Source: JAVWHP01 sp036639955
GTDB lineage: Bacteria; Bacillota_I; Bacilli_A; Erysipelotrichales; Erysipelotrichaceae
DNA: 60,115 nt
Direction: 5' to 3'
NCBI GenBank assembly: GCA_036639955.1
Contig: JAVWHP010000009.1
Span: forward strand, 1 to 60,115
The notes below the pieces were generated by a model. It made no database searches. It saw nothing but the letters and a program-made list of their open reading frames with translations, and had not been told where the DNA came from. This document shows positions 50,625 to 60,089 of the stretch, in pieces. How positions within the stretch are numbered: position 1 is the first letter of the stretch; each line of letters starts with the position of its first letter. Both the position numbers and the translations under genes were made by a program.

Positions 50625-51041
50625 CTAGTCCTCCTCGCCCTTGCGTACGAATTTAGTTTTTACTGGTAATTTGTGAGCTGCTAAACGGAATGCTTCACGT
50701 GCAGTTACTTCATCAATACCACCAATTTCAAACATTACACGTCCTGGTTTTACTACTGCTACCCAACCTTCAGGTGCACCTTTTCCAGAACCCATACGTA
50801 CTTCTGCTGGTTTTTTTGTTACTGCTAAATGAGGGAAAATTTTAATCCAAACTTGTCCTCCACGTTTCATATAACGTGTCATAGCAATACGAGCTGCTTC
50901 TATTTGACGGTTACTTATGTAAGCACCAGTATCTGCAACTAATCCAAACTCACCGAAAGCAACTGTACGTCCAGCTTTTGAACGTCCCTCGTAGCTTATC
51001 TTGTGAGGTTTTCTATATTTAGTTCTTTTAGGCATTAACAT
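50625..51041 (-). CDS. rplP: 50S ribosomal protein L16 (uL16)
   Basis: 138 residues. MPKRTKYRKPHK and MGSGKGAPEGWVAVVKPGR are L16, which helps place the A-site tRNA. The first ATG is nine bases after GGAGG and is preferred; the second is two codons on. Confidence 0.98.
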   Translation of the reverse strand: MLMPKRTKYRKPHKISYEGRSKAGRTVAFGEFGLVADTGAYISNRQIEAARIAMTRYMKRGGQVWIKIFPHLAVTKKPAEVRMGSGKGAPEGWVAVVKPGRVMFEIGGIDEVTAREAFRLAAHKLPVKTKFVRKGEED

Positions 51042-51043
51042 AA

Positions 51044-51814
51044 TTATTTACCTCCTTCAGTCTTAGGAGTTTGTGCGTTTCTTGTTTCTTGTTTAGCACC
51101 TGTGTTAGGACGACGATTGTTGTTACGACGATTACGTCTGTCGTTCATTGGCATTTTAGGTGCCTCTGGTTCAACAACCATTTGTCCAGGTAATACTTCA
51201 CCACGGCAAATCCAAACTTTAACTCCTAAACGTCCATATTGTGTAGCTGCTTCTTCATGTGCATAATCAATATCTGCACGTAAAGTATGCAATGGAACGT
51301 TTCCTTCAGCATATCCTTCAGTACGAGCCATATCAGCTCCACCTAGACGTCCTGAAACACAAGTTTTAATTCCTTTTGCTCCACAACGCATAGTTTTTTG
51401 AATAGCTTTCTTTTGTGCTGTTCTGAATGAAGCACGTTGTTCAAGTTGATCAGCAATATTACGAGCAACTAAACGAGCATCTAAATCAGGATTAGCAATT
51501 TCTAATACTTTAACGAATACATTTTTACCACTTGTAAGTTTTTCTAACTTTTTCTTAAGGATTTCGATACTTTCTCCATTAGTTCCAATAATAACTCCTG
51601 GACGAGCTGTACGAATGATAACATCCACACGGTTCTTTGAACGTTCGATTTCTACTCTTGAAACAGCTGCTGCTTTTAAATCAGCATGTAGGAACTCACG
51701 AATTTTACAATCTTCTAATAATAAATCGGCATAATCTTTATCAGCGTACCATCTTGATTCCCAATCGCGAATGACACCAACACGTAGACCGATTGGACTA
51801 ACTTTTTGTCCCAT
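51044..51814 (-). CDS. rpsC: 30S ribosomal protein S3 (uS3)
   Basis: 256 residues, slightly long. GQKVSPIGLRVGVIRDWESRW-type start, KH domain with RPGVIIGTNGESIE, and GRLGGADMARTEGYAEGNVP are S3. The C-terminal tail after about 215 is a low-complexity Asn/Arg/Thr stretch (RRNRRNNNRRPNTGAKQE) that extends past the usual end. Confidence 0.98.
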   Translation of the reverse strand: MGQKVSPIGLRVGVIRDWESRWYADKDYADLLLEDCKIREFLHADLKAAAVSRVEIERSKNRVDVIIRTARPGVIIGTNGESIEILKKKLEKLTSGKNVFVKVLEIANPDLDARLVARNIADQLEQRASFRTAQKKAIQKTMRCGAKGIKTCVSGRLGGADMARTEGYAEGNVPLHTLRADIDYAHEEAATQYGRLGVKVWICRGEVLPGQMVVEPEAPKMPMNDRRNRRNNNRRPNTGAKQETRNAQTPKTEGGK

Positions 51815-51825
51815 GGGTAACCTCC

Positions 51826-52164
51826 TTAATTACGCTCAGCAACCACAATTGTAATGTGGCTGGTGCGTTTATGGATTGCACTAGCATTCCCTTTTGCACG
51901 TGGCATGAAACGCTTTAAGGTAACACCTTCATTTGCATAACATGCTTTCACGTATAATTTTTCTTCATCTAAATCATTGTTGTTTACGGCGTTGGCTACG
52001 GCTGAGTTTAACACCTTACCGATAGCTGTAGCAGCTTCATTTGGGGTAAATTTTAATATTGCTGCTGCTTCTTCAACGTTTTTCCCACGAATTAAATCGA
52101 TTACTAAACGAGCTTTTCTAGGTGGGATACGTAATGTCTTTGCTGTTGCTTTAACTTCCATCAT
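51826..52164 (-). CDS. rplV: 50S ribosomal protein L22 (uL22)
   Basis: 112 residues. RIPPRKARLVIDLIRGKNV at the start and the hairpin loop RFMPRAKGNASAIHKRTSHI, which lines the peptide tunnel and is a macrolide-resistance spot, are L22. Confidence 0.98.
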   Translation of the reverse strand: MMEVKATAKTLRIPPRKARLVIDLIRGKNVEEAAAILKFTPNEAATAIGKVLNSAVANAVNNNDLDEEKLYVKACYANEGVTLKRFMPRAKGNASAIHKRTSHITIVVAERN

Positions 52165-52173
52165 CGTTTCCTC

Positions 52174-52452
52174 CTATCTCTTCGCTTTCTTGTCGTCATC
52201 ACCGTGACCTGTGTATTTACGAGTTGGTACGAATTCACCTAATTTGTGACCTACCATATCCTCTGTAACATAAACTGGAAGATGTTCTTTTCCATTGTAA
52301 ACGGCGAAAGTGTGTTCCACGAATTGTGGAAATATAGTCGAACGACGTGACCAAGTTTTGATTACTTCTTTTTTACCTGACTCATTAAGTTTTTCCACTT
52401 TATTCATTAAGTGGTCATCACAGAATGGTCCTTTTTTCAAACTACGACTCAT
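52174..52452 (-). CDS. rpsS: 30S ribosomal protein S19 (uS19)
   Basis: 92 residues. MSRSLKKGPFCDDHLM, WSRRSTIFPQFVEHTFAVYN and GHKLGEFVPTRKYTGHG are S19. Confidence 0.98.
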   Translation of the reverse strand: MSRSLKKGPFCDDHLMNKVEKLNESGKKEVIKTWSRRSTIFPQFVEHTFAVYNGKEHLPVYVTEDMVGHKLGEFVPTRKYTGHGDDDKKAKR

Positions 52453-52471
52453 TTTAATTTCCTCCTTCCGC

Positions 52472-53305
52472 TTACTTGCTGTTACAACGACGTACTATTA
52501 ATTTAGTCGAAGCATTTTTCTTCTTACGAGTTTTAACACCCATTGCTTTTTTACCCCATGGAGTCATTGGAGCTTTACGTCCAACTGGACATTTACCTTC
52601 TCCACCACCATGAGGGTGATCATTAGGGTTCATTACAGATCCACGTACTGTTGGGCGGATACCTTTCCAACGGCTACGACCTGCTTTACCTAAGTTAACC
52701 AAGCTGTGATCTTCATTTCCTACTTGACCAATTGTCGCACGACAGTTAGATAGTACTCTACGAACTTCACCAGAAGCAAGGCGGATAGTTACATATTTCT
52801 CTTCAATTCCTAAAATCTGAGCAGATGTTCCTGCAGATCTTGCAAGTTGTCCACCTTTACCAGGTTTTAGTTCAACGTTATGAATGAATGTTCCTTCAGG
52901 CATATCTCTTAATTCTAAACAGTTACCTGTTTTGATATCAACATTAGCACCTGAAACGATAGTCATTCCTACTTCTAATCCTTTAGGAGCTAGAATGTAA
53001 CGTTTTTCTCCATCAGCATAATTTAATAAAGCAATATTTGCTGAACGGTTTGGATCGTATTCAATTGTAGCTACTTTAGCTGGAATACCATCTTTATTTC
53101 TTTTAAAGTCGATGACACGGTATTGACGTTTGTGTCCTCCACCTTGATGACGTGTTGTAATACGTCCGTTGTTATTACGACCACCCTTAGACTTGATTGG
53201 TTCTAGTAATGAACGTTCTGGTTTACTTACTGTAAGTTCCTCGAATGTTAAACTAGTCATTCCACGACGTCCAGGTGTCGTTGGTTTATATTTTCTAATT
53301 GGCAT
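52472..53305 (-). CDS. rplB: 50S ribosomal protein L2 (uL2)
   Basis: 277 residues from ATG 53305 with AAGGAGGG upstream, the standard L2 length; eight extra codons in the longer frame are not used. PIRKYKPTTPGRRGMT, HHP-type RHQGGGHKRQYRVIDFKR and VRGSVMNPNDHPHGGGEG (with the His important for peptidyl transfer) are present. Confidence 0.98.
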   Translation of the reverse strand: MPIRKYKPTTPGRRGMTSLTFEELTVSKPERSLLEPIKSKGGRNNNGRITTRHQGGGHKRQYRVIDFKRNKDGIPAKVATIEYDPNRSANIALLNYADGEKRYILAPKGLEVGMTIVSGANVDIKTGNCLELRDMPEGTFIHNVELKPGKGGQLARSAGTSAQILGIEEKYVTIRLASGEVRRVLSNCRATIGQVGNEDHSLVNLGKAGRSRWKGIRPTVRGSVMNPNDHPHGGGEGKCPVGRKAPMTPWGKKAMGVKTRKKKNASTKLIVRRCNSK

Positions 53306-53368
53306 TGGATTAAAGCCCTCCTTACGCATTTTATTCAGGAAATAGCGTTACTCTCCCTGACTATTCAA

Positions 53369-53662
53369 CTATTTTTCTTCGTTGAATAAATTAATAGTGT
53401 TTCCTTCAGCAAGCTTAACGATTGCTTTATGAACTGCACTAGTTGTTCCAACATATTTACCCATTCTTTTATCTCTAGGGCGTTGGTTAAGGATATTAAC
53501 AGCAACTACTTTAACACCGAAGATCTTTTCGATTGCTTGGCGAATTTCAGTTTTGTTAGTTCCTTTTGCTACTTCAAATGTTACTTTGTTGTCAGCATCC
53601 ATTAATTTCATTGATTTCTCAGTGATAATTGGACGGATAATAATATCTCTATAGTTATTCAT
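53369..53662 (-). CDS. rplW: 50S ribosomal protein L23 (uL23)
   Basis: 97 residues. DIIIRPIITEKSMKLMD and KTEIRQAIEKIFGVKVVAVN are L23, docking site for trigger factor and SRP at the tunnel exit. Start overlaps the rplD stop (TAATG). Confidence 0.98.
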   Translation of the reverse strand: MNNYRDIIIRPIITEKSMKLMDADNKVTFEVAKGTNKTEIRQAIEKIFGVKVVAVNILNQRPRDKRMGKYVGTTSAVHKAIVKLAEGNTINLFNEEK

Positions 53663-54291
53663 TATCCCAATACCTCCTCAGTACACTTAACTGCAGCTTC
53701 TGTGAATACGATTTTGTTTGCATTAATAACATCGTATACGTTGATTCCATCAGTAGTAAGCATACTCATTGTTGGAATATTACGCATAGATAACCAAGCA
53801 TTTTCGAAATCATCATCATCAGATACTACGAATAATGTTTTATTTGTTGCTTTAATTGCAGTAATGATATTTTTGAAGTCAGCAGTTTTTGGAGCTTCTA
53901 AGTTCAATTTATCAACTACGATCATATCGTTGCTTAATACTTTTTCAGTTAATACTGATTTCAATGCTAAACGACGAACTTTTTTGTTAATTCTGTAAGC
54001 ATAGCTACGTGGAGTAGGTCCAAAGACAATTCCACCACCACGCCATTGTGGAGAACGTGTAGAACCTTGACGAGCACGTCCAGTTCCTTTTTGTTTCCAA
54101 GGTTTACGACCACCACCACGAACTTCACGACGATTTTTTACATCATGTGTTCCTTGACGGCTTGATGCTTGTTGCATAACAACTGCATCGAAGATCGCTT
54201 GTTGATTTGGCTCGATGCCAAATACTTCAGGATTAAGAGTAATTTCTTTAAGCTCTTTTCCTTCTTGGTTTAATACGACCATGTTAGGCAT
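53662..54291 (-). CDS. rplD: 50S ribosomal protein L4 (uL4)
   Basis: 209 residues. The tunnel loop GGGRKPWKQKGTGRARQGS and GGGIVFGPTPRSYAYR are L4. In several phyla L4 represses its own S10 operon by binding the leader; a leader of fitting size is at 55307-55425. Confidence 0.98.
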   Translation of the reverse strand: MPNMVVLNQEGKELKEITLNPEVFGIEPNQQAIFDAVVMQQASSRQGTHDVKNRREVRGGGRKPWKQKGTGRARQGSTRSPQWRGGGIVFGPTPRSYAYRINKKVRRLALKSVLTEKVLSNDMIVVDKLNLEAPKTADFKNIITAIKATNKTLFVVSDDDDFENAWLSMRNIPTMSMLTTDGINVYDVINANKIVFTEAAVKCTEEVLG

Positions 54292-54294
54292 CTT

Positions 54295-54975
54295 CTAATC
54301 CTCCTTCGTATTTGAGTAGTCAATCAACGTTGCAGCTGGTTTTGCTTTTTTAGCGCAATTAGCTGAGTGTACTACTACAAGACCACGTCTAGGTCCTGGC
54401 ACATTACCTCTAATCAAGATGCAGTTATTTTCAACGTCTACCTTAACTACTACTAAGTTTTGGTTAGTTGTTGTATAAACTCCTTCATGACCGGCCATGT
54501 CTGTTCCTTTATCAATAGTGTTAGTTCCCAATCCAGTGGTAGCTAAAGAACCGATACCTCTGTGGAAACCTGAACCATGTGACTTAGGTCCGATTTTTTG
54601 ATTGTTACGGTAAATTGCTCCCATGTAACCTTTACCTCTTGAGGTACCGACTACATCAACAATGTCACCAGCAGCAAATAAATCTACTTTTACTTCTGTT
54701 CCTACTTCGTTAGTCATTTCGTTTCCACGAATTTCTTTAACGAATCTCTTAGGAGCAGTGTTTGCACCCTTAACATGTCCAAGACATGCTTTAGTAGCAC
54801 GTGATTCTTTAATGTCTTCAAATCCTAGTTGGATAGCTTCGTATCCATCATTTTCAATCGTTTTTTTCTGTAAAACAATGTTAGGTGTTGCTTCAACTAC
54901 AGTTACAGGGATTAATATACCATCTTCTGTAAATACTTGAGTCATTCCTAATTTGCGTCCTAATATACCTTTCAT
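54295..54975 (-). CDS. rplC: 50S ribosomal protein L3 (uL3)
   Basis: 226 residues from ATG 54975 behind GGAGGTGACATC; sixteen further codons lie upstream of the ribosome site. GILGRKLGMTQVFTEDG and GFHRGIGSLATTGLGTNT-type central extension are L3. Confidence 0.98.
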   Translation of the reverse strand: MKGILGRKLGMTQVFTEDGILIPVTVVEATPNIVLQKKTIENDGYEAIQLGFEDIKESRATKACLGHVKGANTAPKRFVKEIRGNEMTNEVGTEVKVDLFAAGDIVDVVGTSRGKGYMGAIYRNNQKIGPKSHGSGFHRGIGSLATTGLGTNTIDKGTDMAGHEGVYTTTNQNLVVVKVDVENNCILIRGNVPGPRRGLVVVHSANCAKKAKPAATLIDYSNTKED

Positions 54976-54994
54976 GATGTCACCTCCATCACGC

Positions 54995-55306
54995 CTAAAG
55001 CTTAATTTCGATGTCGACACCACTTGGCAGTTCTAAGCGACTCAATGAGTCAATAGTTTCTGCTGATGGTCCAACGATCTCAATTAAACGTTTGTGAGTT
55101 CTGATTTCGAATTGTTCACGAGAATCTTTGTATTTGTGTACTGCACGCAAGATTGTAATAATCTGCTTCTCTGTTGGTAATGGTACGGGTCCAACAATTT
55201 TTTTAGCACCATGGGCTTGAGCTGCTTGCACGATTTTTTCGGCAGATGCATCTAAAGCTCTGTGCTCGTAGGCTTTTAAGCGAATACGCACGCTGTTGTT
55301 TGCCAT
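54995..55306 (-). CDS. rpsJ: 30S ribosomal protein S10 (uS10)
   Basis: 103 residues from ATG 55306 behind GAAGGAGATTTTC; the longer frame starts before the ribosome site. RIRLKAYEHRALDASAEKIV and FEIRTHKRLIEIVGP are S10 (NusE), also part of antitermination complexes. First gene of the long operon. Confidence 0.98.
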   Translation of the reverse strand: MANNSVRIRLKAYEHRALDASAEKIVQAAQAHGAKKIVGPVPLPTEKQIITILRAVHKYKDSREQFEIRTHKRLIEIVGPSAETIDSLSRLELPSGVDIEIKL

Positions 55307-55425
55307 GAAAATCTCCTTCCGTCTATAACTAGACACGGACACGCTCGATACGAATTACCTAACAACACCATTTTTCATGACAACGACTGTCGGTGTGTCA
55401 GCAACCTCGTACTTCAATGCGGTCG
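55307..55425 (-). promoter_or_regulatory. S10 operon leader (putative autoregulatory mRNA)
   Basis: About 120 bases between promoter and rpsJ with conserved-looking blocks GAAGTACGAGGTTGCTGACA, GACAGTCGTTGTCATG and TCGAGCGTGTCCGTGTCTAG; GACA and TGTC can pair. Leaders with GAGGTTGC-GACACAC blocks precede rpsJ in many Bacillota and are thought to bind L4. Confidence 0.55.
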
Positions 55426-55432
55426 TAGGTTT

Positions 55433-55461
55433 ATTATATCAAATTCCTTTCATCTTTACAA
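55433..55461 (-). promoter_or_regulatory. S10 operon promoter
   Basis: Minus strand TTGTAA, 17 bases, TATAAT. It drives rpsJ and the genes behind it. Confidence 0.8.
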
Positions 55462-55577
55462 GTACTATTTTAAATAAATGCTATATTTTCGCATTTTCTT
55501 TGATCATACTATATTTCCAGCATTTACTTACTTTTTGTAACTGTTCTTGCTCGCACTCTTCCATATTAGATTTTTAA

Positions 55578-55605
55578 ACAAAAAAAAGAGTGCCTAAGCA
55601 CTCTT
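55578..55605 (-). terminator. terminator of the rpsL-rpsG-fusA-tuf operon
   Basis: AAGAGTGC-TTAG-GCACTCTT followed by TTTTTTGTTT on the minus strand. Confidence 0.9.
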
Positions 55606-55636
55606 AATTGGTTTTATTAACTTTTAAACTCTCTAA

Positions 55637-56824
55637 TTATTTAGAAAGAATTTCAGTAACGTTTCCAGCACCAACTGTACGTCCACCTTCACGAATAGAG
55701 AACTTAGTTCCATTTTCGATAGCGATTGGAGCGATTAATTCAACAACCATTTCTACGTTGTCTCCTGGCATTACTAGTTCTACACCTTCTGGTAGAGTAA
55801 TAACTCCAGTAACATCTGTAGTACGGAAGTAGAATTGAGGACGGTAGTTAGAAACGAATGGAGTATGACGTCCACCTTCTTCTTTACTTAAAACATATAC
55901 TTGTGCTTTAAATTTAGTATGAGGGTGTACAGTTCCAGGTTTAGCAAGAACTTGTCCACGTTCGATTTCTTCACGGTTTACACCACGAAGTAAAGCTCCG
56001 ATGTTATCTCCTGCTTCAGCATGATCCATAGTTTTACGGAACATTTCAATTCCAGTAACTACAGTTTTCTTAGTATCATGGATACCAATGATTTCAACTT
56101 CTTCTCCTAATTTAAGAACTCCACGTTCAACACGTCCAGTAGCAACTGTTCCACGACCAGTAATAGTCATAACGTCTTCTACTGACATTAAGAAAGGTTT
56201 GTCAATTTCACGAGCTGGATCAGGTACGTAAGAATCAACTGCTGCCATCAATTCAATGATTTTATCAGTCCAAGCTGTGTCACCTTCAAGAGCTTTTAAT
56301 GCAGAACCACGGATTACTGGAGTGTTATCTCCGTCAAAACCGTATTCAGATAATAATTCACGAACTTCCATTTCAACAAGGTCGATTAATTCTTCATCAT
56401 CAACCATGTCACATTTGTTTAAGAATACAACAATATATGGAACTCCAACCTGACGAGCAAGTAAGATATGTTCACGAGTTTGAGGCATAGGTCCATCAGA
56501 AGCAGCAACAACTAAGATTGCTCCATCCATTTGAGCCGCACCAGTAATCATGTTCTTAACGTAGTCAGCATGTCCTGGACAGTCAACGTGTGCATAGTGA
56601 CGTCCTGCAGTTTGATACTCTACGTGAGAAGTGTTAATTGTAATTCCACGTTCTTTTTCTTCTTTAGCTCCATCGATATCAGCGTAAGCCATAGCTTTAG
56701 CGTCACCTTTACCTGCAAGAACTGTTGTGATAGCTGCTGTTAATGTTGTTTTACCGTGGTCAACGTGACCAATTGTTCCAATATTAACATGTGTTTTCGA
56801 TCTGTCAAATACTTCTTTTGCCAT
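55637..56824 (-). CDS. tuf: elongation factor Tu
   Basis: 395 residues. GTP-binding GHVDHGKTT (about 18-26), DCPGHADY (about 80-87) and NKCDM (about 135-139) are intact, followed by the two beta-barrel domains. Delivers aminoacyl-tRNA. Codon use is even more biased than its neighbours, as expected for the most abundant protein. Confidence 0.99.
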   Translation of the reverse strand: MAKEVFDRSKTHVNIGTIGHVDHGKTTLTAAITTVLAGKGDAKAMAYADIDGAKEEKERGITINTSHVEYQTAGRHYAHVDCPGHADYVKNMITGAAQMDGAILVVAASDGPMPQTREHILLARQVGVPYIVVFLNKCDMVDDEELIDLVEMEVRELLSEYGFDGDNTPVIRGSALKALEGDTAWTDKIIELMAAVDSYVPDPAREIDKPFLMSVEDVMTITGRGTVATGRVERGVLKLGEEVEIIGIHDTKKTVVTGIEMFRKTMDHAEAGDNIGALLRGVNREEIERGQVLAKPGTVHPHTKFKAQVYVLSKEEGGRHTPFVSNYRPQFYFRTTDVTGVITLPEGVELVMPGDNVEMVVELIAPIAIENGTKFSIREGGRTVGAGNVTEILSK

Positions 56825-56895
56825 TGTTATTTCCTCCTAATTTTATAGTTTTCATTAATATTCTAATTCAAATGCTAAAGAAAATCAACTATTAA

Positions 56896-58977
56896 TTAAT
56901 TTTCTGCTGCATTCTTTTTAGCAATTTTTTCAGCAATGCTCTTAGGCACTTCAGAATAGTGGTCAAATTTCATAGAATAATTACCACGTCCTTGAGTGAA
57001 TGAACGTAAATCAGTTACATATCCAAACATCTCTGATAAAGGAATTGTAGCCTTAACTACGATAGCATTTCCTCTTTCAATCTGATCTTGAATTTGTCCA
57101 CGACGAGATGAAACATCTCCCATTACGCTTCCTAAGTATTCAGCAGGTGCTGTTACTTCAACCTCCATGATTGGTTCTAATAGAACTGGTTTACATTTTG
57201 ATGCAGCAGCTTTTAAAGCCATACTAGCAGCAATCTTATAAGCCATTTCACTTGAATCGACATCATGGTAAGATCCATCGAATAATGTTGCTTTAATATC
57301 AATTAAAGGATATCCGGCAACTAATCCGTTATTTAATGCGGCTTCAACACCTTCACCAACTGATTTAATGTATTCACGAGGAACACTTCCACCAACTGTA
57401 GCGTCAACGAATTCAAATCCTTTTCCTTCTTCTTGAGGAGCGAATCTGATCCAAACATGTCCATATTGTCCACGTCCACCTGATTGTTTAATATATTTAC
57501 CTTCACACTCAGCTTCTTGGCGAATAGTTTCACGATAAGCAACTTGAGGTGCACCAATGTTAGCTTCAACATGGAATTCACGTTTCATACGATCAACGAT
57601 GATATCCAAGTGTAATTCACCAACTCCAGCAATTATAGTTTGACCAGTTTCTTGGTCAGTATAAGTCTTGAATGTTGGATCTTCTTCAGCTAATTTAGCT
57701 AAGGCTAATCCCATCTTATCCATATCTGCTTTAGATTTTGGTTCTACAGCAATATGAATAACTGGTTCTGGGAAAATCATTGATTCTAGTATTACTGGAT
57801 CTGATTCACTACATAGTGTATCTCCTGTTGTAGTATCTTTCAATCCTACAGCAGCAGCGATATCCCCAGCAAATACTTCATCAATTTCTTTTCTTGCATT
57901 TGCATGCATTTGAACGATTCTACTGAAACGTTCTCTCTTATTCTTAGAAGAGTTTAATACATATGTTCCAGCTTTAGCTGTTCCTGAATACACACGGAAG
58001 TAAGCAAGCTTACCAACGAATGGGTCAGTCATAATTTTAAATGCTAATGCTGAGAATGGTTCAGAGTCATTTGCATGACGTAATACTTCTGATCCATCAT
58101 CTACGTCTATTCCTTTAATTGATTCAATATCTAATGGAGAAGGCATGTAATCAACAACTGCATCTAGTAATAACTGAACACCCTTGTTTTTGTATGCTGT
58201 TCCACATAATACTGGGAAGAATTTTCCAGAACAAACTGCTTTACGAATCGCTGCTTTAATTTCAGGAACTGTTGGTTCTTCACCTTCAAGTACCTTCATC
58301 ATCATTTCATCGTCAAAGTCTGCTAACATTTCACATAACTTTTCTCTGAATTCTTCAACCTTAGCTTTGAATTCTTCTGGAACTTCAATTGTTTCAATGT
58401 CAGTTCCTAAGTCATTTTTATATACATTAGCTTTTCTTTCTATAATATCAATAATACCATAGAAATCTCCTTCAGCACCCATAGGGATTTGAATAGGTGT
58501 AGCTTTTTCTCCTAAACGACTAACAATTGTTCCTGCAGCCATATAGAAGTCAGCACCTGTTGCATCCATTTTATTAACGAATACAATACGAGGTACTCCA
58601 TATGTTGATGCTTGACGCCAAACAGTTTCTGTTTGTGGTTCTACACCGGCTTTAGCATCTAACACTGTTACAGCACCATCTAATACTCTTAGAGAACGTT
58701 CAACTTCTACTGTGAAGTCAACGTGACCTGGAGTATCTATAATGTTAATACGATTTCCCTTCCATGCAGCAGTAGTAGCAGCTGAGGTAATTGTAATACC
58801 ACGCTCTTGCTCTTGTTGCATCCAGTCCATCGTAGCTGCACCATCATGTGTTTCACCAATTTTGTGGTTAACACCTGTATAATATAGAATACGTTCTGTT
58901 GTTGTTGTTTTACCGGCATCAATATGAGCCATAATACCAATGTTTCTAGTATTTTCTAATGAAAACTGACGAGCCAT
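56896..58977 (-). CDS. fusA: elongation factor G
   Basis: 693 residues. AHIDAGKTT (about 17-25), DTPGHVDF (about 81-88) and NKMD (about 135-138) bind GTP; the domain IV tip YKIAASMALK and GRGQYGHVW stretch are normal. It moves tRNA and mRNA after peptide transfer. Spaced 71 bases from tuf without a terminator. Confidence 0.99.
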   Translation of the reverse strand: MARQFSLENTRNIGIMAHIDAGKTTTTERILYYTGVNHKIGETHDGAATMDWMQQEQERGITITSAATTAAWKGNRINIIDTPGHVDFTVEVERSLRVLDGAVTVLDAKAGVEPQTETVWRQASTYGVPRIVFVNKMDATGADFYMAAGTIVSRLGEKATPIQIPMGAEGDFYGIIDIIERKANVYKNDLGTDIETIEVPEEFKAKVEEFREKLCEMLADFDDEMMMKVLEGEEPTVPEIKAAIRKAVCSGKFFPVLCGTAYKNKGVQLLLDAVVDYMPSPLDIESIKGIDVDDGSEVLRHANDSEPFSALAFKIMTDPFVGKLAYFRVYSGTAKAGTYVLNSSKNKRERFSRIVQMHANARKEIDEVFAGDIAAAVGLKDTTTGDTLCSESDPVILESMIFPEPVIHIAVEPKSKADMDKMGLALAKLAEEDPTFKTYTDQETGQTIIAGVGELHLDIIVDRMKREFHVEANIGAPQVAYRETIRQEAECEGKYIKQSGGRGQYGHVWIRFAPQEEGKGFEFVDATVGGSVPREYIKSVGEGVEAALNNGLVAGYPLIDIKATLFDGSYHDVDSSEMAYKIAASMALKAAASKCKPVLLEPIMEVEVTAPAEYLGSVMGDVSSRRGQIQDQIERGNAIVVKATIPLSEMFGYVTDLRSFTQGRGNYSMKFDHYSEVPKSIAEKIAKKNAAEN

Positions 58978-58992
58978 AAACGTACTCCTTTC

Positions 58993-59463
58993 TTACCAGC
59001 GGTAGTGTGCATAAGCTTTATTAGCTTCTGCCATCTTATGAGTGTCATCACGTTTTTTAACTGATGCACCTGATCCATTAGCTGCATCAATAATTTCAGC
59101 TGCTAATCTTTGTTCCATAGTTTTTTCATTTCTTAAACGAGCGTAGTTAACTACCCAACGTAATCCTAATGTTAAACGTCTTTCTTCAGAAACTTCTACT
59201 GGTACTTGGTAGTTTGCACCTCCTACACGACGAACTTTAAGTTCTAGCATAGGCATAACATTTTCTAATGCTTTTTCAAATACTTCCATAGGTTTTTGTT
59301 CTGTTTTTACTTCTACGATATCAAACGCGTTGTAAAGAATTGTCTGAGCGACACCTCTTTTTCCATCAATCATGATTTTATTGATTAAACGAGTAACCAA
59401 TTTGGAATTGTAAATAGGGTCGACTAATACGTCACGTTTTGCAATATGTCCTTTTCTAGGCAT
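58993..59463 (-). CDS. rpsG: 30S ribosomal protein S7 (uS7)
   Basis: 156 residues, normal length. MPRKGHIAKRDVLVDPIYN-type start, GGANYQVPVEV and RWVVNYARLRNEKTMEQRL are S7, assembly initiator of the 30S head and often the repressor of its operon. Confidence 0.99.
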   Translation of the reverse strand: MPRKGHIAKRDVLVDPIYNSKLVTRLINKIMIDGKRGVAQTILYNAFDIVEVKTEQKPMEVFEKALENVMPMLELKVRRVGGANYQVPVEVSEERRLTLGLRWVVNYARLRNEKTMEQRLAAEIIDAANGSGASVKKRDDTHKMAEANKAYAHYRW

Positions 59464-59491
59464 AATTTATTCCTCCTTTCATAATTGATAG

Positions 59492-59914
59492 CTATTTTTT
59501 AGCTGCTTTTGGTTTTTTTGCTCCGTAGCATGAACGGCTTTGGTTACGATCTGTAACTCCTGCACAGTCCAATGTACCACGTACAATGTGATAACGAACT
59601 CCTGGTAAGTCTTTAATACGACCACCACGAATTAATACAACACTATGTTCTTGTAGGTTGTGTCCGATTCCTGGAATATAAGCTGTAACTTCCATTCCAT
59701 TAGATAATCTAACACGCGCATACTTACGTAATGCTGAGTTTGGTTTCTTTGGTGTCATTGTTCCAACACGAGTACAAACCCCACGTTTTTGTGGAGAGCT
59801 CAATTCTGTTGGACGACTTTTCAATGAGTTAAATCCTCTGTTTAAAGCAGGTGATTTTGATTTACTTACACTTTTCGTACGACCATTACGTACTAATTGG
59901 TTAATAGTTGGCAT
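59492..59914 (-). CDS. rpsL: 30S ribosomal protein S12 (uS12)
   Basis: 140 residues from ATG 59914 behind AAAGGAGG; eight extra upstream codons lie before the ribosome site. TPKKPNSALRKYARVRLSNG and GRIKDLPGVRYHIVRG hold the residues tied to streptomycin resistance; Lys in TPKKPNS is wild type. Confidence 0.99.
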   Translation of the reverse strand: MPTINQLVRNGRTKSVSKSKSPALNRGFNSLKSRPTELSSPQKRGVCTRVGTMTPKKPNSALRKYARVRLSNGMEVTAYIPGIGHNLQEHSVVLIRGGRIKDLPGVRYHIVRGTLDCAGVTDRNQSRSCYGAKKPKAAKK

Positions 59915-60008
59915 GAAATATCCTCCTTTCTCTAACACACATTTCCGGGTGTGCCATTTCTACCTATAAATTTTATCCCCTATATTCTGGGGATCTATTT
60001 ACGCTAGC
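59915..60008 (-). promoter_or_regulatory. rpsL operon leader with two hairpins
   Basis: The leader contains ATCCCC-AGAATATA-GGGGAT and then GGCACAC-CCGGAAAT-GTGTGTT just before the ribosome site. Their place suggests feedback control by a ribosomal protein (S7 is the usual candidate), but no tested consensus is recognised. Confidence 0.45.
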
Positions 60009-60014
60009 CTATCT

Positions 60015-60043
60015 ATAATAAATCATTTTAAATAGGTTGTCAA
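60015..60043 (-). promoter_or_regulatory. rpsL-rpsG-fusA-tuf promoter
   Basis: Minus strand TTGACA, 17 bases, TATTAT. Confidence 0.82.
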
Positions 60044-60060
60044 CAACTTTCAGTCATAAA

Positions 60061-60089
60061 ATAAAAAAAGTTCATCCAATGGATGAACT
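60061..60089 (-). terminator. terminator of the operon upstream of rpsL
   Basis: AGTTCATCC-ATT-GGATGAACT followed by TTTTTTTATTTT on the minus strand. The stem begins in the stop codon of the gene entering from the right edge. Confidence 0.88.
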
